Origin: Thermohalobaculum sp039513195
Lineage (GTDB): Bacteria; Pseudomonadota; Alphaproteobacteria; Rhodobacterales; Rhodobacteraceae
Direction: 5' to 3'
Length of the DNA stretch: 64,000 nucleotides
Assembly (NCBI GenBank): GCA_039513195.1
Contig: JBCCRM010000002.1
Coordinates: forward strand, 62,001 to 126,000
Part shown: one piece after another, positions 40,168 to 49,191 of the stretch
How positions within the stretch are numbered: position 1 is the stretch's first letter
Layout of the letters: every line of letters begins with the position of its first letter
Position numbers and translations under genes: made by a program
The notes under the pieces: model-generated
Seen by the model: the letters and a program-made list of their open reading frames with translations, nothing else
The model's database searches: none
What the model was told of the DNA's origin: nothing

Positions 40168-41033
40168 CCACCGGCGCTGCGGAACTGCCGCGGCGCATCG
40201 TCATCCTCTGCGCCACCCCGCGGTCCGGCAGCACGCTGCTCTGCAAGCTTCTCGAATCGAGCGGAGTTGCCGGCGTCCCGCATTCCTATTTTCGGCGACA
40301 AGATCTGGCGGAATGGGCGGCGCATTGGTGCCTGCCCAATGCCAGCCGTCAGGCAATCGATCGCGCCTATCTGGGGGCCGCCATCACCGCGGGCAGCACG
40401 CCGAATGGTGTCTTCGGGCTCCGCCTAATGGCGCCGACTTTGCCGGAGCTGTTGCGCGATCTCCGCCACCTCTTCGGGCAGGGTGGAACTGATCTGGATC
40501 TCCTCGACCGGGCCTTCGGCCGACCCGAGTTCCTTTTTCTCCGACGGCTCGATCCCGTGGCGCAGGCGGTGTCCCGTCTCCGCGCCGAGCAAACGGGGCT
40601 TTGGCACGAGCCCAGTCTCGAATGGCGGCGGCCGCAAGGGTCGGCCGAACCTCGCTACGATTTCCATCGGATCCGCGCCTATCTGCGAGAGATCGAGGCC
40701 GGCAACGCTGCGTGGGAGACCTGGTTCACAGCCAACCTGATCGCGCCCCATCGGATGCGTTACGAGGACCTCGGCGTCGCGCCGGACAGCGTCGCTGGCG
40801 CAGCCCTCGAATATCTCGGTCTGACACCGCTGCCTGGACGTGCGCTTCAGGCGCCGACCCAACGCATGGCCGACGCCCTCAACGCCGAATGGATCGCCCG
40901 CTTCAAGGCCGAGGTCGACTGCGCCGGCCATCGCCGCGAAGCGCCCGCGGCCGTCCCACAGGCGCCGCCGCCAGCAACCGCGCCGCGTGGGCCCACTGTG
41001 CCACAGGCCGGGCGGTCGTCGCGGCGCCCCTGA
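40164..41033 (+). CDS. Stf0-type sulfotransferase coupled to the quaternary-amine transporter
   Basis: 289 residues from TTG 40164, which overlaps the permease stop (TTGA). The 5'-phosphosulfate-binding motif is IVILCATPRSGSTLLCKLL; VPHSYFRRQDL and FLFLRRLDPVAQAVSRLRA (3'-phosphate site) are typical of the Stf0 family. It transfers sulfate from PAPS to a hydroxyl. Given its position, a hydroxylated quaternary amine or exported metabolite could be the acceptor, which is inference. The last 30 or so residues (EAPAAVPQAPPPATAPRGP and following) are encoded by a copy of the third repeat family and are probably not part of the fold. Confidence 0.82.
   Translation: MTTGAAELPRRIVILCATPRSGSTLLCKLLESSGVAGVPHSYFRRQDLAEWAAHWCLPNASRQAIDRAYLGAAITAGSTPNGVFGLRLMAPTLPELLRDLRHLFGQGGTDLDLLDRAFGRPEFLFLRRLDPVAQAVSRLRAEQTGLWHEPSLEWRRPQGSAEPRYDFHRIRAYLREIEAGNAAWETWFTANLIAPHRMRYEDLGVAPDSVAGAALEYLGLTPLPGRALQAPTQRMADALNAEWIARFKAEVDCAGHRREAPAAVPQAPPPATAPRGPTVPQAGRSSRRP
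40925..41028 (-). repeat. Third repeat family, copy 3 (inverted, partly coding)
   Basis: Read on the minus strand from 41028: GGCGCCGCGACGACCGCCCG, conserved 8-bp stem GCGCCGCG/CGCGGCGC, GGTTGC, then GGCGCCTGTGGGACGGCC. It matches the first 100 nt of copies 1 and 2. It overlaps the end of the sulfotransferase gene and encodes that protein's Pro/Ala-rich tail. Confidence 0.68.
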
Positions 41034-41168
41034 TACGACGGCCCGACACGGTCCCCCAAGATGCGACACACTCACTGACGTACTGCCGGTTGGTCTCCGC
41101 CGCCGCCTGCGCTAGGCTCCACTGCTAGGCCCGCGCGCCGGTTGCCCAAAGACAGAAGGTCTCGCGCC

Positions 41169-42644
41169 ATGGTTGCACGCACCATCCCCGTTCCGCCCTT
41201 CGACCTGGTGGTCTTCGGCGGCACTGGCGACCTCGCCCGGCGCAAGCTGATCCCGGCGCTCTACCACCGCCTCCGTGCCGGCCAGATGCCACCCGAAGCC
41301 CGGGTAATCGCCGCCGCCCGCTCCGACATGGATGCCGAAGCCTATCGCCGCCTCGCCGAGGATGCGCTGGCGGAGTTCGTGCCGAAGGACTATCTCGACG
41401 CCGCCATCCTGGCACAATTCCTCGGCACCCTCGACTATGTGCGCCTCGACGCCACCGCCGATCGCGGCTGGGACGCGCTCGACCGCAAACTGACCGAGGG
41501 CGACCGCATCTCGGCCTTCTATCTCTCCGTCGCGCCGCGCTTCTTCGCGCCGATCTGCGAGCGCCTTTCCAAGCTCGGCGCGCTCCGCCGCAATGCCCGC
41601 ATCGTGGTCGAAAAACCCCTCGGCCGCGACCTCGCCTCGGCCCGGTCGCTCAACGCCCAGCTCTCGGCGGTGTTCGCGGAGGAACAGATCTACCGGATCG
41701 ACCATTATCTCGGCAAAGAGACTGTGCAGAACCTCATGGCGCTCCGCTTCGCCAACGCCCTGTTCGAGCCGCTCTGGAATGCCCGCCATGTCGACCATGT
41801 CCAGATCACCGTGGCGGAGAGCGTCGGGATCGAAGGGCGGGGCGACTATTACGACCGCAACGGCGCCATGCGCGACATGGTGCAGAACCATCTGATGCAG
41901 CTCCTCTGCCTCACGGCGATGGAACCGCCCTCCGCCTATTGCGCCGACGCTGTCCGGGACGAAAAGCTCAAGGTGCTCAAGTCGCTAGAACCCATCGATC
42001 TCGGCACCGGGGCGGAGCAGGTGGTCCGCGGCCAGTATCGCGGCAATGGGGCCCATTCCTCGGCGCTCGAAGACTTGGGCAACCAGCACAGTCGGACCGA
42101 GAGCTTCGTTGCCATGAAGATCGCGATCTCCAACTGGCGCTGGTCGGGCACGCCCTTCTATGTCCGCACCGGTAAGCGCTTGCGCGCGCGACTGTCGGAA
42201 ATCGCCGTGTTCTTCCGCCCCGCCCCCCATTCGATCTTTCCCGCCGCCGCCGGCAAACCCGGGCGCAACGTGCTCTCCATCCGGCTGCAACCGCATGAGG
42301 GGATCACGCTCGGCATGACCATCAAGGATCCCGGTCCCGGCGGCATGCGCCTCACCGGCGCCGAGCTCGACATGACCTTTGCCGAGGGGCTGGGCCGGCC
42401 CGATCTCCGCATGCCCGACGCCTATGAACGCCTGGTGATGGATGTGATCCGCGGCGACCAGACGCTTTTCATGCGCGGCGACGAGGTCGAGGCCGCCTGG
42501 GCCTGGATCGACCCCGCCATCACCGAGTGGGAGGAGCGCCAGGACGCCCGGCCCTCGCCCTATGACAGCGGCTCCTCCGGCCCGGAGGATGCGCTGATGC
42601 TCCTCCACCGCGACGGCCGCCGCTGGCGGGAGATCGCCGCGTGA
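41169..42644 (+). CDS. zwf: Glucose-6-phosphate 1-dehydrogenase
   Basis: A 491-residue enzyme. The NADP-binding motif GGTGDLARRKLIPALY follows a short lead, and the active-site signature RIDHYLGKETVQN contains the catalytic His/Asp/Lys. It oxidises glucose 6-phosphate to 6-phosphogluconolactone, the entry to the Entner-Doudoroff pathway. ATG 41169 fits the family N-terminus. First gene of zwf-pgl-edd-pgi-eda; its TGA overlaps the pgl GTG (GTGA). Confidence 0.97.
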   Translation: MVARTIPVPPFDLVVFGGTGDLARRKLIPALYHRLRAGQMPPEARVIAAARSDMDAEAYRRLAEDALAEFVPKDYLDAAILAQFLGTLDYVRLDATADRGWDALDRKLTEGDRISAFYLSVAPRFFAPICERLSKLGALRRNARIVVEKPLGRDLASARSLNAQLSAVFAEEQIYRIDHYLGKETVQNLMALRFANALFEPLWNARHVDHVQITVAESVGIEGRGDYYDRNGAMRDMVQNHLMQLLCLTAMEPPSAYCADAVRDEKLKVLKSLEPIDLGTGAEQVVRGQYRGNGAHSSALEDLGNQHSRTESFVAMKIAISNWRWSGTPFYVRTGKRLRARLSEIAVFFRPAPHSIFPAAAGKPGRNVLSIRLQPHEGITLGMTIKDPGPGGMRLTGAELDMTFAEGLGRPDLRMPDAYERLVMDVIRGDQTLFMRGDEVEAAWAWIDPAITEWEERQDARPSPYDSGSSGPEDALMLLHRDGRRWREIAA

Positions 42645-43330
42645 GCGGACCGCAGATCGTCGTTCATCCGTCTCGCGATGTCATGGCCGCCGCCGTGGCG
42701 GATACGGTGGAAACCGCGCTCCGCCACGCGCTCGCCGCCCGCGGGCGGGCGCATCTCGCCGTCCCGGGCGGCAGCACGCCGGGGCCGTTCCTCACGCATC
42801 TCGGCCAGGCTGCGCTGGAATGGGAGACTGTTGGCATCACCCTGACCGATGAACGCTGGGTGCCGCTCTCGTCCGACCGCTCGAACCAGGGGATGCTGTC
42901 TAAGACGCTGTTCGCGGGCCAGGCGGCTGCGGCGGAATTCGTGCCCCTCTATGGCGCCACGGCGGAACCGGCCGATGCCATCGACGGGATCGCGATCGCG
43001 CTCCGCCAAATCGTCCTGCCCCTCGATGTCTGCGTCCTCGGCATGGGGGCGGATATGCACACCGCCTCGCTCTTCCCGGGCGGGCTGGGGCTGGAGGCCG
43101 CGCTCGCCCCCGATGCGCCCCCCGCAGCGCTGATCCGCGCCCCGGGGGCGGAGGAGCCGCGGGTGACCCTGACCGCCCCGGTTCTGCAGGCGGCGAAGGC
43201 GACCCATCTGCTCATCCAGGGGGCCGACAAACGCCAGGCTCTCGACCGGGCGATGGCGGAGGCGGATCCGATGACGGCCCCAGTGCGGGTGGTGCTGACC
43301 CCTGCAACGACCATTCACTACGCCGACTAG
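42641..43330 (+). CDS. pgl: 6-phosphogluconolactonase (DevB type)
   Basis: A 229-residue SugarP_isomerase-fold lactonase from GTG 42641: LAVPGGSTPGPFLTHL, ITLTDERWVPLSSDRSNQGML and VCVLGMGADMHTASLFPG are the family motifs, the last holding the catalytic region. It hydrolyses 6-phosphogluconolactone to 6-phosphogluconate. GTGA overlap with zwf indicates coupling; edd follows after 27 nt with AGGAGG just before its ATG. Confidence 0.95.
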   Translation: MSGPQIVVHPSRDVMAAAVADTVETALRHALAARGRAHLAVPGGSTPGPFLTHLGQAALEWETVGITLTDERWVPLSSDRSNQGMLSKTLFAGQAAAAEFVPLYGATAEPADAIDGIAIALRQIVLPLDVCVLGMGADMHTASLFPGGLGLEAALAPDAPPAALIRAPGAEEPRVTLTAPVLQAAKATHLLIQGADKRQALDRAMAEADPMTAPVRVVLTPATTIHYAD

Positions 43331-43357
43331 CCAACCCAGAGCCTCAGGAGGCCCGGC

Positions 43358-45169
43358 ATGCTGAACGCGACTGTCGAAGAGGTGACCGAGCGGATCCGCC
43401 ATCGTTCCCGCGATGCGCGCGGCGCGTATCGAGAGCGCTGCGCCGAGCAGGCCGCCCAGGGTCCGCTGCGCTCCGGGCTGTCATGCTCGAACATGGCCCA
43501 TGTGACCGCTGCTTGCACGGCCGGCGACAAGGAGGCCCTGGCGACGGGCTCTGCCGGCAATATCGGGATCGTGACCGCCTATAACGACATGCTGTCCGCC
43601 CATCAGCCGTTCGAGAGCTTTCCTGAACTGATCCGCCAAGCGGCGCGGGAGGCCGGCGGCACCGCCCAGGTTGCGGGCGGCGTGCCGGCGATGTGCGACG
43701 GGGTCACCCAGGGGCAGCCGGGGATGGAACTGTCGCTCTTTTCTCGCGACGTGATCGCACTCGCCGCCGGGGTGGCGCTAACCCACAACGCCTATGACGC
43801 GGCGATCTTCCTGGGCGTCTGCGACAAGATCGTGCCGGGCCTGGTCATGGCGGCGGCGACCTTCGGGCATTTGCCGGCGGTCTTCGCGCCAGCGGGGCCG
43901 ATGACCTCTGGCCTGCCGAATGACGAAAAGGCCCGGATCCGCCAGCAATACGCGACCGGCGAGATCGGGCGCGACGAACTGCTGGCGGCCGAGATGCGCA
44001 GCTATCACGGCCCCGGCACCTGCACCTTCTACGGCACCGCGAACACCAACCAGATGCTGATGGAATTCATGGGCCTCCACCTCCCCGGCGCGAGCTTTAT
44101 CAACCCGGGCACGCCCCTCCGCGACGCCTTGACGGCGGAGGCTGCGCGGCGAGCGCTGGCGATCACCGCCCTCGGCAACGACTACACGCCGTCCGGAGAG
44201 GTGCTGGACGAGCGCGCCTTCGTCAACGGCATGGTCGGGCTGTCGGCCACCGGCGGTTCGACCAACCTGGTCCTCCACTTGGTCGCCATGGCCCGCGCCG
44301 CGGGGGTGCTGATCGACTGGCAGGACATGGCCGATCTCTCCGCGATCACGCCGTTGATGGCGCGGGTCTATCCGAACGGCTTGGCCGATGTGAACCAATT
44401 CCATGCCGCTGGCGGCCTCGGCTTCATGATCGGCCAACTGCTGCGCGAGGGCCTGCTCCACGCCGATGTCCGCACCGCCTCCGGCCACGGCCTCGCGCGG
44501 TACACGCAGGAGCCAGCGCTCTCCGACGGCGCGCTGGTCTGGCGCGACGGTGCGGCAGAGACGCTGAACCGCGACATCCTCCGTCCGCTCGACAGTGCCT
44601 TCCAGGCGACCGGCGGCCTCACGCTCCTCGACGGCGATCTCGGCCGCGCCGTGATCAAAACCTCCGCCGTGAAGCCAGAGCGTCATGTGATCGAGGCGCC
44701 GGCCCGCATCTTCCACACGCAGGAGGCGCTGAAGGACGCCTTCAAGGCCGGCGAACTCGACCGCGACGTCATCTGCGTGGTGCGCTTTCAGGGGCCGAAG
44801 GCGAACGGGATGCCGGAACTCCACGGCCTGACCCCGTCGCTCGGCGTGCTGCAGGACCGCGGCCACCGCGTGGCGCTGGTCACCGATGGCCGCATGTCGG
44901 GGGCTTCCGGCAAGGTGCCGGCCGCAATTCATGTCTCGCCCGAGGCGATGGATGGCGGACCGATCGCCCGACTCCGCGACGGCGATGTGATCCGCCTCGA
45001 CGCCGCCGCCGGACGGTTGGAGGTCAAGGTCGAGCCAGCCGCCTTCGCTGCCCGGGAACCGGCGACCGCGGATCTGTCCGCCAATGACTACGGGCTGGGG
45101 CGCGAGATGTTCGCCGCCTTCCGCCGCGCGGTCGGACCGGCGGAGACCGGCGCCGCCGTGGTGGTCTGA
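43358..45169 (+). CDS. edd: 6-phosphogluconate dehydratase
   Basis: A 603-residue iron-sulfur dehydratase of the IlvD/Edd family. Cluster cysteines appear in VPAMCDGVTQGQPGMELS, FLGVCDKIVPG and GPGTCTFYGTANTNQM; GLSATGGSTNLVLHLVAMA and TDGRMSGASGKVPAAIHVSPEA are further hallmarks. The 603-residue length and start (VEEVTERIRHRS) identify Edd and distinguish it from the sugar-acid dehydratase at 9.5 kb. It converts 6-phosphogluconate to KDPG. AGGAGG precedes the ATG. Confidence 0.96.
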   Translation: MLNATVEEVTERIRHRSRDARGAYRERCAEQAAQGPLRSGLSCSNMAHVTAACTAGDKEALATGSAGNIGIVTAYNDMLSAHQPFESFPELIRQAAREAGGTAQVAGGVPAMCDGVTQGQPGMELSLFSRDVIALAAGVALTHNAYDAAIFLGVCDKIVPGLVMAAATFGHLPAVFAPAGPMTSGLPNDEKARIRQQYATGEIGRDELLAAEMRSYHGPGTCTFYGTANTNQMLMEFMGLHLPGASFINPGTPLRDALTAEAARRALAITALGNDYTPSGEVLDERAFVNGMVGLSATGGSTNLVLHLVAMARAAGVLIDWQDMADLSAITPLMARVYPNGLADVNQFHAAGGLGFMIGQLLREGLLHADVRTASGHGLARYTQEPALSDGALVWRDGAAETLNRDILRPLDSAFQATGGLTLLDGDLGRAVIKTSAVKPERHVIEAPARIFHTQEALKDAFKAGELDRDVICVVRFQGPKANGMPELHGLTPSLGVLQDRGHRVALVTDGRMSGASGKVPAAIHVSPEAMDGGPIARLRDGDVIRLDAAAGRLEVKVEPAAFAAREPATADLSANDYGLGREMFAAFRRAVGPAETGAAVVV

Positions 45170-45192
45170 CGGTGACCGACTTGGGGGGAGCG

Positions 45193-46785
45193 ATGACACC
45201 GACCGATGCCTGGGCCGCCGTGACCGCCGAGGCGGCGCGCCTAAAACCGATCCATCTGCGCCAGCACTTCGCCGAGGATCCCGGCCGCTTCCCACGCCTG
45301 ACCGCGACACTCGGCGATCTCACTATCGATTACTCCCGCGAGAAACTCGACGACCGGGCGCTTTCGGCCCTCCTCAAGCTCGCCCGCGCAACGGGGGTCG
45401 AGGCGCTGCGCGACCAGATGGCCACCGGCGAGGCGATCAACCTGACCGAGGGGCGCGCCGTCCTCCACATGGCGCTCCGTGGCTCGGTCCCCCCACCGTC
45501 GGGCGACGATGTCAACGGCACCCTCGACCGCTTCCTCGCCTTCGCCGAAGACGTCCGGACCGGCACCGTCCGGGCGGAAGCCGGACCCTTCACGGACGTG
45601 ATCAATATCGGTATCGGCGGGTCCGATCTGGGCCCGGTGATGGCGGCGCGCGCCCTGCGCCCGGATTGCGACGGGCCCCGGCTCCATTTCATCTCGAATG
45701 TCGACGGCGCGCATATGACCGATGTCACCCGTGACCTCGACCCCGCCCGCGCTCTGGTGGTTATCGCGTCGAAGACCTTCACGACGCTGGAGACCATGGC
45801 CAATGCCGAGAGCGTGCGCGACTGGCTGGCCGCCGCGGTCGGCGACCGGGTTGGGGCGCATATGGCAGCGGTCTCCACCAACCTTGCCGGCTGCGCGGCC
45901 TTCGGCATCGGCCAAGACCGCGTGTTCGGCTTCTGGGACTGGGTCGGCGGGCGCTATTCGCTCTGGTCCGCCATTGGCCTGCCGCTCGCCATCGGCATCG
46001 GGGCGGCGCGCTTCCGGGCCTTCCTCGACGGCGCCGCCGCGATGGACCGGCACTTTCTCTCGGCCGCTTTAGCGGAAAACCTACCGGTGCTGCTGGCGCT
46101 CATTGGCATTTGGCGCCGCACACTCGGCTACCCCTCGGTCGCGTTGATCCCCTATGACGAGCGTCTCACGCGGTTCCCCGCCTATGTCCAACAGCTCGAC
46201 ATGGAATCGAACGGCAAGGGCGTCAGCCGCGAAGGCAGGCCGCTGCCCCGCCCCTCCGGCCCGGTGATCTGGGGCGAGCCGGGGACCAACGCGCAGCACT
46301 CCTTCTTCCAGCTTCTCCACCAGGGCACCGATCCGATCCCGGTCGATTTCATCGTCGCAGCCCAGGCGCGGGACGAGCGCGGCCGCCACCACGCCATGCT
46401 GCTCGCCAATGCGCTGGCGCAGGCCGAAGCGTTGGCCTTCGGCAAGACCGAGGGAGAGGTCCAGGCGGAAATGGAAGGCACCGACCCGATGGAGATCCGC
46501 CGCATGGCGCCACACCGGACCTTTCCCGGCGACAGACCCTCGACCACTATCCTGCATCGGCGGCTCGACCCGTTCGCGCTGGGCCGCCTGGTGGCGCTGT
46601 TCGAACACAAGGTCTTCGTGCAGGGCGCGATCTGGGACGTGAACAGCTACGACCAATGGGGGGTCGAACTCGGCAAGGCGCTCGCCAAGCGGCTGTTGCC
46701 GGTGGTGGAGGGGGCGGAGCCGGCCGGCCTCGACCCGGCAACCGCGGGCCTCGTCGCGAGGATCCAAGCGCTGAGGGCGGGGTGA
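45193..46785 (+). CDS. pgi: Glucose-6-phosphate isomerase
   Basis: A 530-residue Pgi with signature DVINIGIGGSDLGPVMAARAL, VVIASKTFTTLETMANA, active-site PYDERLTRFPAYVQQLDMESNGK and EPGTNAQHSFFQLLHQG, ending QWGVELGKALA. Interconverts glucose 6-phosphate and fructose 6-phosphate and lets fructose-derived carbon cycle into the ED route. GTG 45172 would add 7 residues, but GGGGGGAG lies right before ATG 45193. Its TGA shares a base with the eda ATG. Confidence 0.96.
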   Translation: MTPTDAWAAVTAEAARLKPIHLRQHFAEDPGRFPRLTATLGDLTIDYSREKLDDRALSALLKLARATGVEALRDQMATGEAINLTEGRAVLHMALRGSVPPPSGDDVNGTLDRFLAFAEDVRTGTVRAEAGPFTDVINIGIGGSDLGPVMAARALRPDCDGPRLHFISNVDGAHMTDVTRDLDPARALVVIASKTFTTLETMANAESVRDWLAAAVGDRVGAHMAAVSTNLAGCAAFGIGQDRVFGFWDWVGGRYSLWSAIGLPLAIGIGAARFRAFLDGAAAMDRHFLSAALAENLPVLLALIGIWRRTLGYPSVALIPYDERLTRFPAYVQQLDMESNGKGVSREGRPLPRPSGPVIWGEPGTNAQHSFFQLLHQGTDPIPVDFIVAAQARDERGRHHAMLLANALAQAEALAFGKTEGEVQAEMEGTDPMEIRRMAPHRTFPGDRPSTTILHRRLDPFALGRLVALFEHKVFVQGAIWDVNSYDQWGVELGKALAKRLLPVVEGAEPAGLDPATAGLVARIQALRAG

Positions 46786-47408
46786 TGGAGATCGCCGAGA
46801 TCTGCCGGATCGCGCCGGTGATCCCCGTCCTGATCGTCGAGGAGGCCGAGACCGCCGTGCCACTCGCCGAGGCTTTGGTTGCCGGCGGTCTGCCGGTGAT
46901 CGAGGTGACCCTGCGTACGCCCGCCGCTCTTGGCGCTCTCGAGGCGATGGCCAAGGCCGTCCCGAATGCCATTGTTGGCGCAGGCACCCTCCGCCGGGCC
47001 GAGGATGTGGCCGCGGTGGTCGATGCGGGCGCGCAGTTCGGCGTGTCGCCGGGTGGCACGGCGCCAGTTCTGGACGCAGCGGCCGCGGCGGGCCTGCCGA
47101 TGCTGCCCGGGGTCGCGACACCGACCGAGGCGCTGGCCGTCGCCGACCGGGGCCTGACCACCATGAAGTTCTTCCCGGCGGAGGCGAATGGCGGTGTCCC
47201 GGTCCTCAAGGCCTGGGCGAGCCCCCTCGCGGGCCTCGACTTCTGCCCCACGGGCGGCGTCGGCCCAACCAACGCGGCGGCCTATCTGGCGCTGCCGAAT
47301 GTGGTCTGCGTCGGCGGGTCCTGGGTGGCGCCAAGCGACGCGGTCGCGGCAGGCGATTGGGGACGGGTCGAGGTTTTGGCCCGGGACGCCGCCGCCCTGC
47401 CCCGCTGA
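46785..47408 (+). CDS. eda: 2-keto-3-deoxy-6-phosphogluconate aldolase
   Basis: A 207-residue class I aldolase: VIPVLIVEEAETAVPLAEAL start, VIEVTLRTPAAL, VGAGTLRRAEDV, Schiff-base Lys in LTTMKFFPAEA, and CPTGGVGPTNAAAYLAL. Splits KDPG to pyruvate and glyceraldehyde 3-phosphate. TGATG junction with pgi shows coupling. It also serves the KdgK-type kinase encoded at 12.8 kb. Last gene of the ED operon. Confidence 0.96.
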   Translation: MEIAEICRIAPVIPVLIVEEAETAVPLAEALVAGGLPVIEVTLRTPAALGALEAMAKAVPNAIVGAGTLRRAEDVAAVVDAGAQFGVSPGGTAPVLDAAAAAGLPMLPGVATPTEALAVADRGLTTMKFFPAEANGGVPVLKAWASPLAGLDFCPTGGVGPTNAAAYLALPNVVCVGGSWVAPSDAVAAGDWGRVEVLARDAAALPR

Positions 47409-47444
47409 GCCCCGGTCGCGCTCTGCGCGATACCTGACCGAAAG

Positions 47445-47560
47445 ACTATGCATATGCTTTGTGCATTGGATGTGCATGCGCCGTGCATCGGCCAAATCCC
47501 TGCAATTCCTGGCAAAAACGGCCCTCGCCCGCCGCGGTATGCATCGGCGCCTGCAGACGC
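47445..47560. promoter_or_regulatory. Cluster of TGCAT motifs upstream of the HerA-like gene
   Basis: The pentamer TGCAT or its partial palindrome ATGCAT occurs five times within about 100 nt (ATGCATATGC at 47451, then GTGCATTGG, TGTGCATGC, CGTGCATCGG, TATGCATCGG). This is an AT-richer patch in an otherwise very GC-rich intergenic region. It could be repeated binding sites for one regulator; no partner is known. Confidence 0.3.
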
Positions 47561-47631
47561 ATAAACGGCTCCCTTGCGCCGTGTGGGCGGCTCATGTCTC
47601 TATCCCCTGTGGGGGACCAGGGGGACAGAGG

Positions 47632-49191
47632 ATGACGGATCGCATTTTTCTCGGCGGTGGCGGAAAGGACTATGGCGAGGCGCAGAGCCTGCCGCTCCGC
47701 TACGCCAACCGCCACGGCCTGGTCGCGGGCGCCACCGGCACCGGCAAAACGGTCAGCGTGCAGATCATGGCAGAGGCGTTCTCGGCCGCTGGGGTGCCGG
47801 TCTTCCTCGCCGATGTGAAGGGAGATCTGACCGGCCTCTGCCAGGCGGGATCCCACGAGCACAAGCTGCATGGGCCGTTTATGAAACGGGTCGAGACCAT
47901 CGGTTTTGACGATTTCGGATACGAGGCATTTCCCGTCGTCCTCTGGGACTTGTTCGGCGAGCAGGGGCACCCGGTCAGGGCAACGATCTCGGAAATGGGC
48001 CCGCTGATGCTGTCCCGCCTGCTGGGGCTCAACGATACGCAGGAAGGGGTGCTGAACGTCGCCTTTCGCGTGGCGGATGAGGAGGGGCTGCTCCTCCTCG
48101 ACCTCAAGGATCTGCGGGCAATGCTCGCCCATGTGGCGGACCGGTCGAAGGAGCTATCGACCGAATATGGTAATGTTTCCAAGGCCTCCGTGGGGGCGAT
48201 CCAGCGGCGGCTGCTGACGCTGGAAAATCAGGGCGCGGCTTCGTTCTTCGGCGAGCCGGCGCTGAAACTGGCAGATATGATCGCCACCGGGCCGGACGGG
48301 CGGGGGCAGATCAATTTGCTCGCCGCAGACCGTCTGATGGGCGCGCCCAGGCTCTATGCGACGTTCCTCCTCTGGTTGTTGTCGGAGCTCTTCGAGGAAC
48401 TGCCAGAGGTCGGCGACCCGGACAAACCGGTGCTGGTGTTCTTCTTTGACGAGGCGCATCTCCTCTTCGACAACGCGCCCCCAGCGCTGATCGAAAAGGT
48501 CGAGCAGGTGGCCCGCCTGATCCGCTCGAAGGGCGTCGGCGTCTATTTCATCACGCAAAACCCCGCCGATGTGCCGGAAGGTGTGCTGGGACAGCTCGGC
48601 AATCGGGTGCAGCACGCGCTGCGTGCCTTCACGCCCCGGGACCGCAAGGCAGTGAAGGCGGCGGCAGAGACATTCCGTCCCAACCCATCGTTCGACACGT
48701 TAGAGGCGATCACGGCGCTCGGCGTCGGCGAGGCGCTGGTGTCCACGCTGGAGAAGAAGGGCGTACCCTCGGTGGTGCAGCGGACGCTGATCCGGCCGCC
48801 CTCCTCCGTGCTGGGGCCCGCCGATCCCGCGGCCCTGACCGCGGTCCGGGGGGCCTCGCCGGTCGGCGGCCTCTATGACCAAACCCAGGATCGGGAGAGC
48901 GCGTTCGAGCGGCTGCAGCAACGGGCGGAACAGGTCGCAGCAGAGGCAGAACAGGCCGAGGCGGGCGGGCCAGCGCCTTACGGTGGCGGCCATTCCCGGC
49001 GCTATGGCGGCCCGATGTCCCGTGGCGACCAAGGCGCGCCCTGGGGCGGCAACCGACGGAACAGCACCAAGCGGTCCCGCGGCGACAGCGTCGGCACCGC
49101 CTTCGCCAAATCCCTCGCCCGGTCGGTCGGCACGCGGATCGGGAAACAGCTCGTGCGCGGTGTCCTCGGTGGGCTGTTCCGCGGGCGGTAG
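47632..49191 (+). CDS. HerA-like ATPase/helicase (DUF853)
   Basis: A 519-residue HerA-C-type AAA+-like ATPase. Walker A AGATGTGKTVSVQ is near residue 33; Walker B is VLVFFFDEAHLLF; VYFITQNPADVPEGVLGQLGNRVQHALRAF is the family's conserved arginine-finger region. The C-terminal tail is Gln/Ala/Gly-rich (ERLQQRAEQVAAEAEQAEAG) and ends in a basic, weakly hydrophobic segment. Its cellular role in bacteria is not established; DNA translocation is inferred from homology. The TAG stop is the first codon of MITE copy D. Confidence 0.88.
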   Translation: MTDRIFLGGGGKDYGEAQSLPLRYANRHGLVAGATGTGKTVSVQIMAEAFSAAGVPVFLADVKGDLTGLCQAGSHEHKLHGPFMKRVETIGFDDFGYEAFPVVLWDLFGEQGHPVRATISEMGPLMLSRLLGLNDTQEGVLNVAFRVADEEGLLLLDLKDLRAMLAHVADRSKELSTEYGNVSKASVGAIQRRLLTLENQGAASFFGEPALKLADMIATGPDGRGQINLLAADRLMGAPRLYATFLLWLLSELFEELPEVGDPDKPVLVFFFDEAHLLFDNAPPALIEKVEQVARLIRSKGVGVYFITQNPADVPEGVLGQLGNRVQHALRAFTPRDRKAVKAAAETFRPNPSFDTLEAITALGVGEALVSTLEKKGVPSVVQRTLIRPPSSVLGPADPAALTAVRGASPVGGLYDQTQDRESAFERLQQRAEQVAAEAEQAEAGGPAPYGGGHSRRYGGPMSRGDQGAPWGGNRRNSTKRSRGDSVGTAFAKSLARSVGTRIGKQLVRGVLGGLFRGR

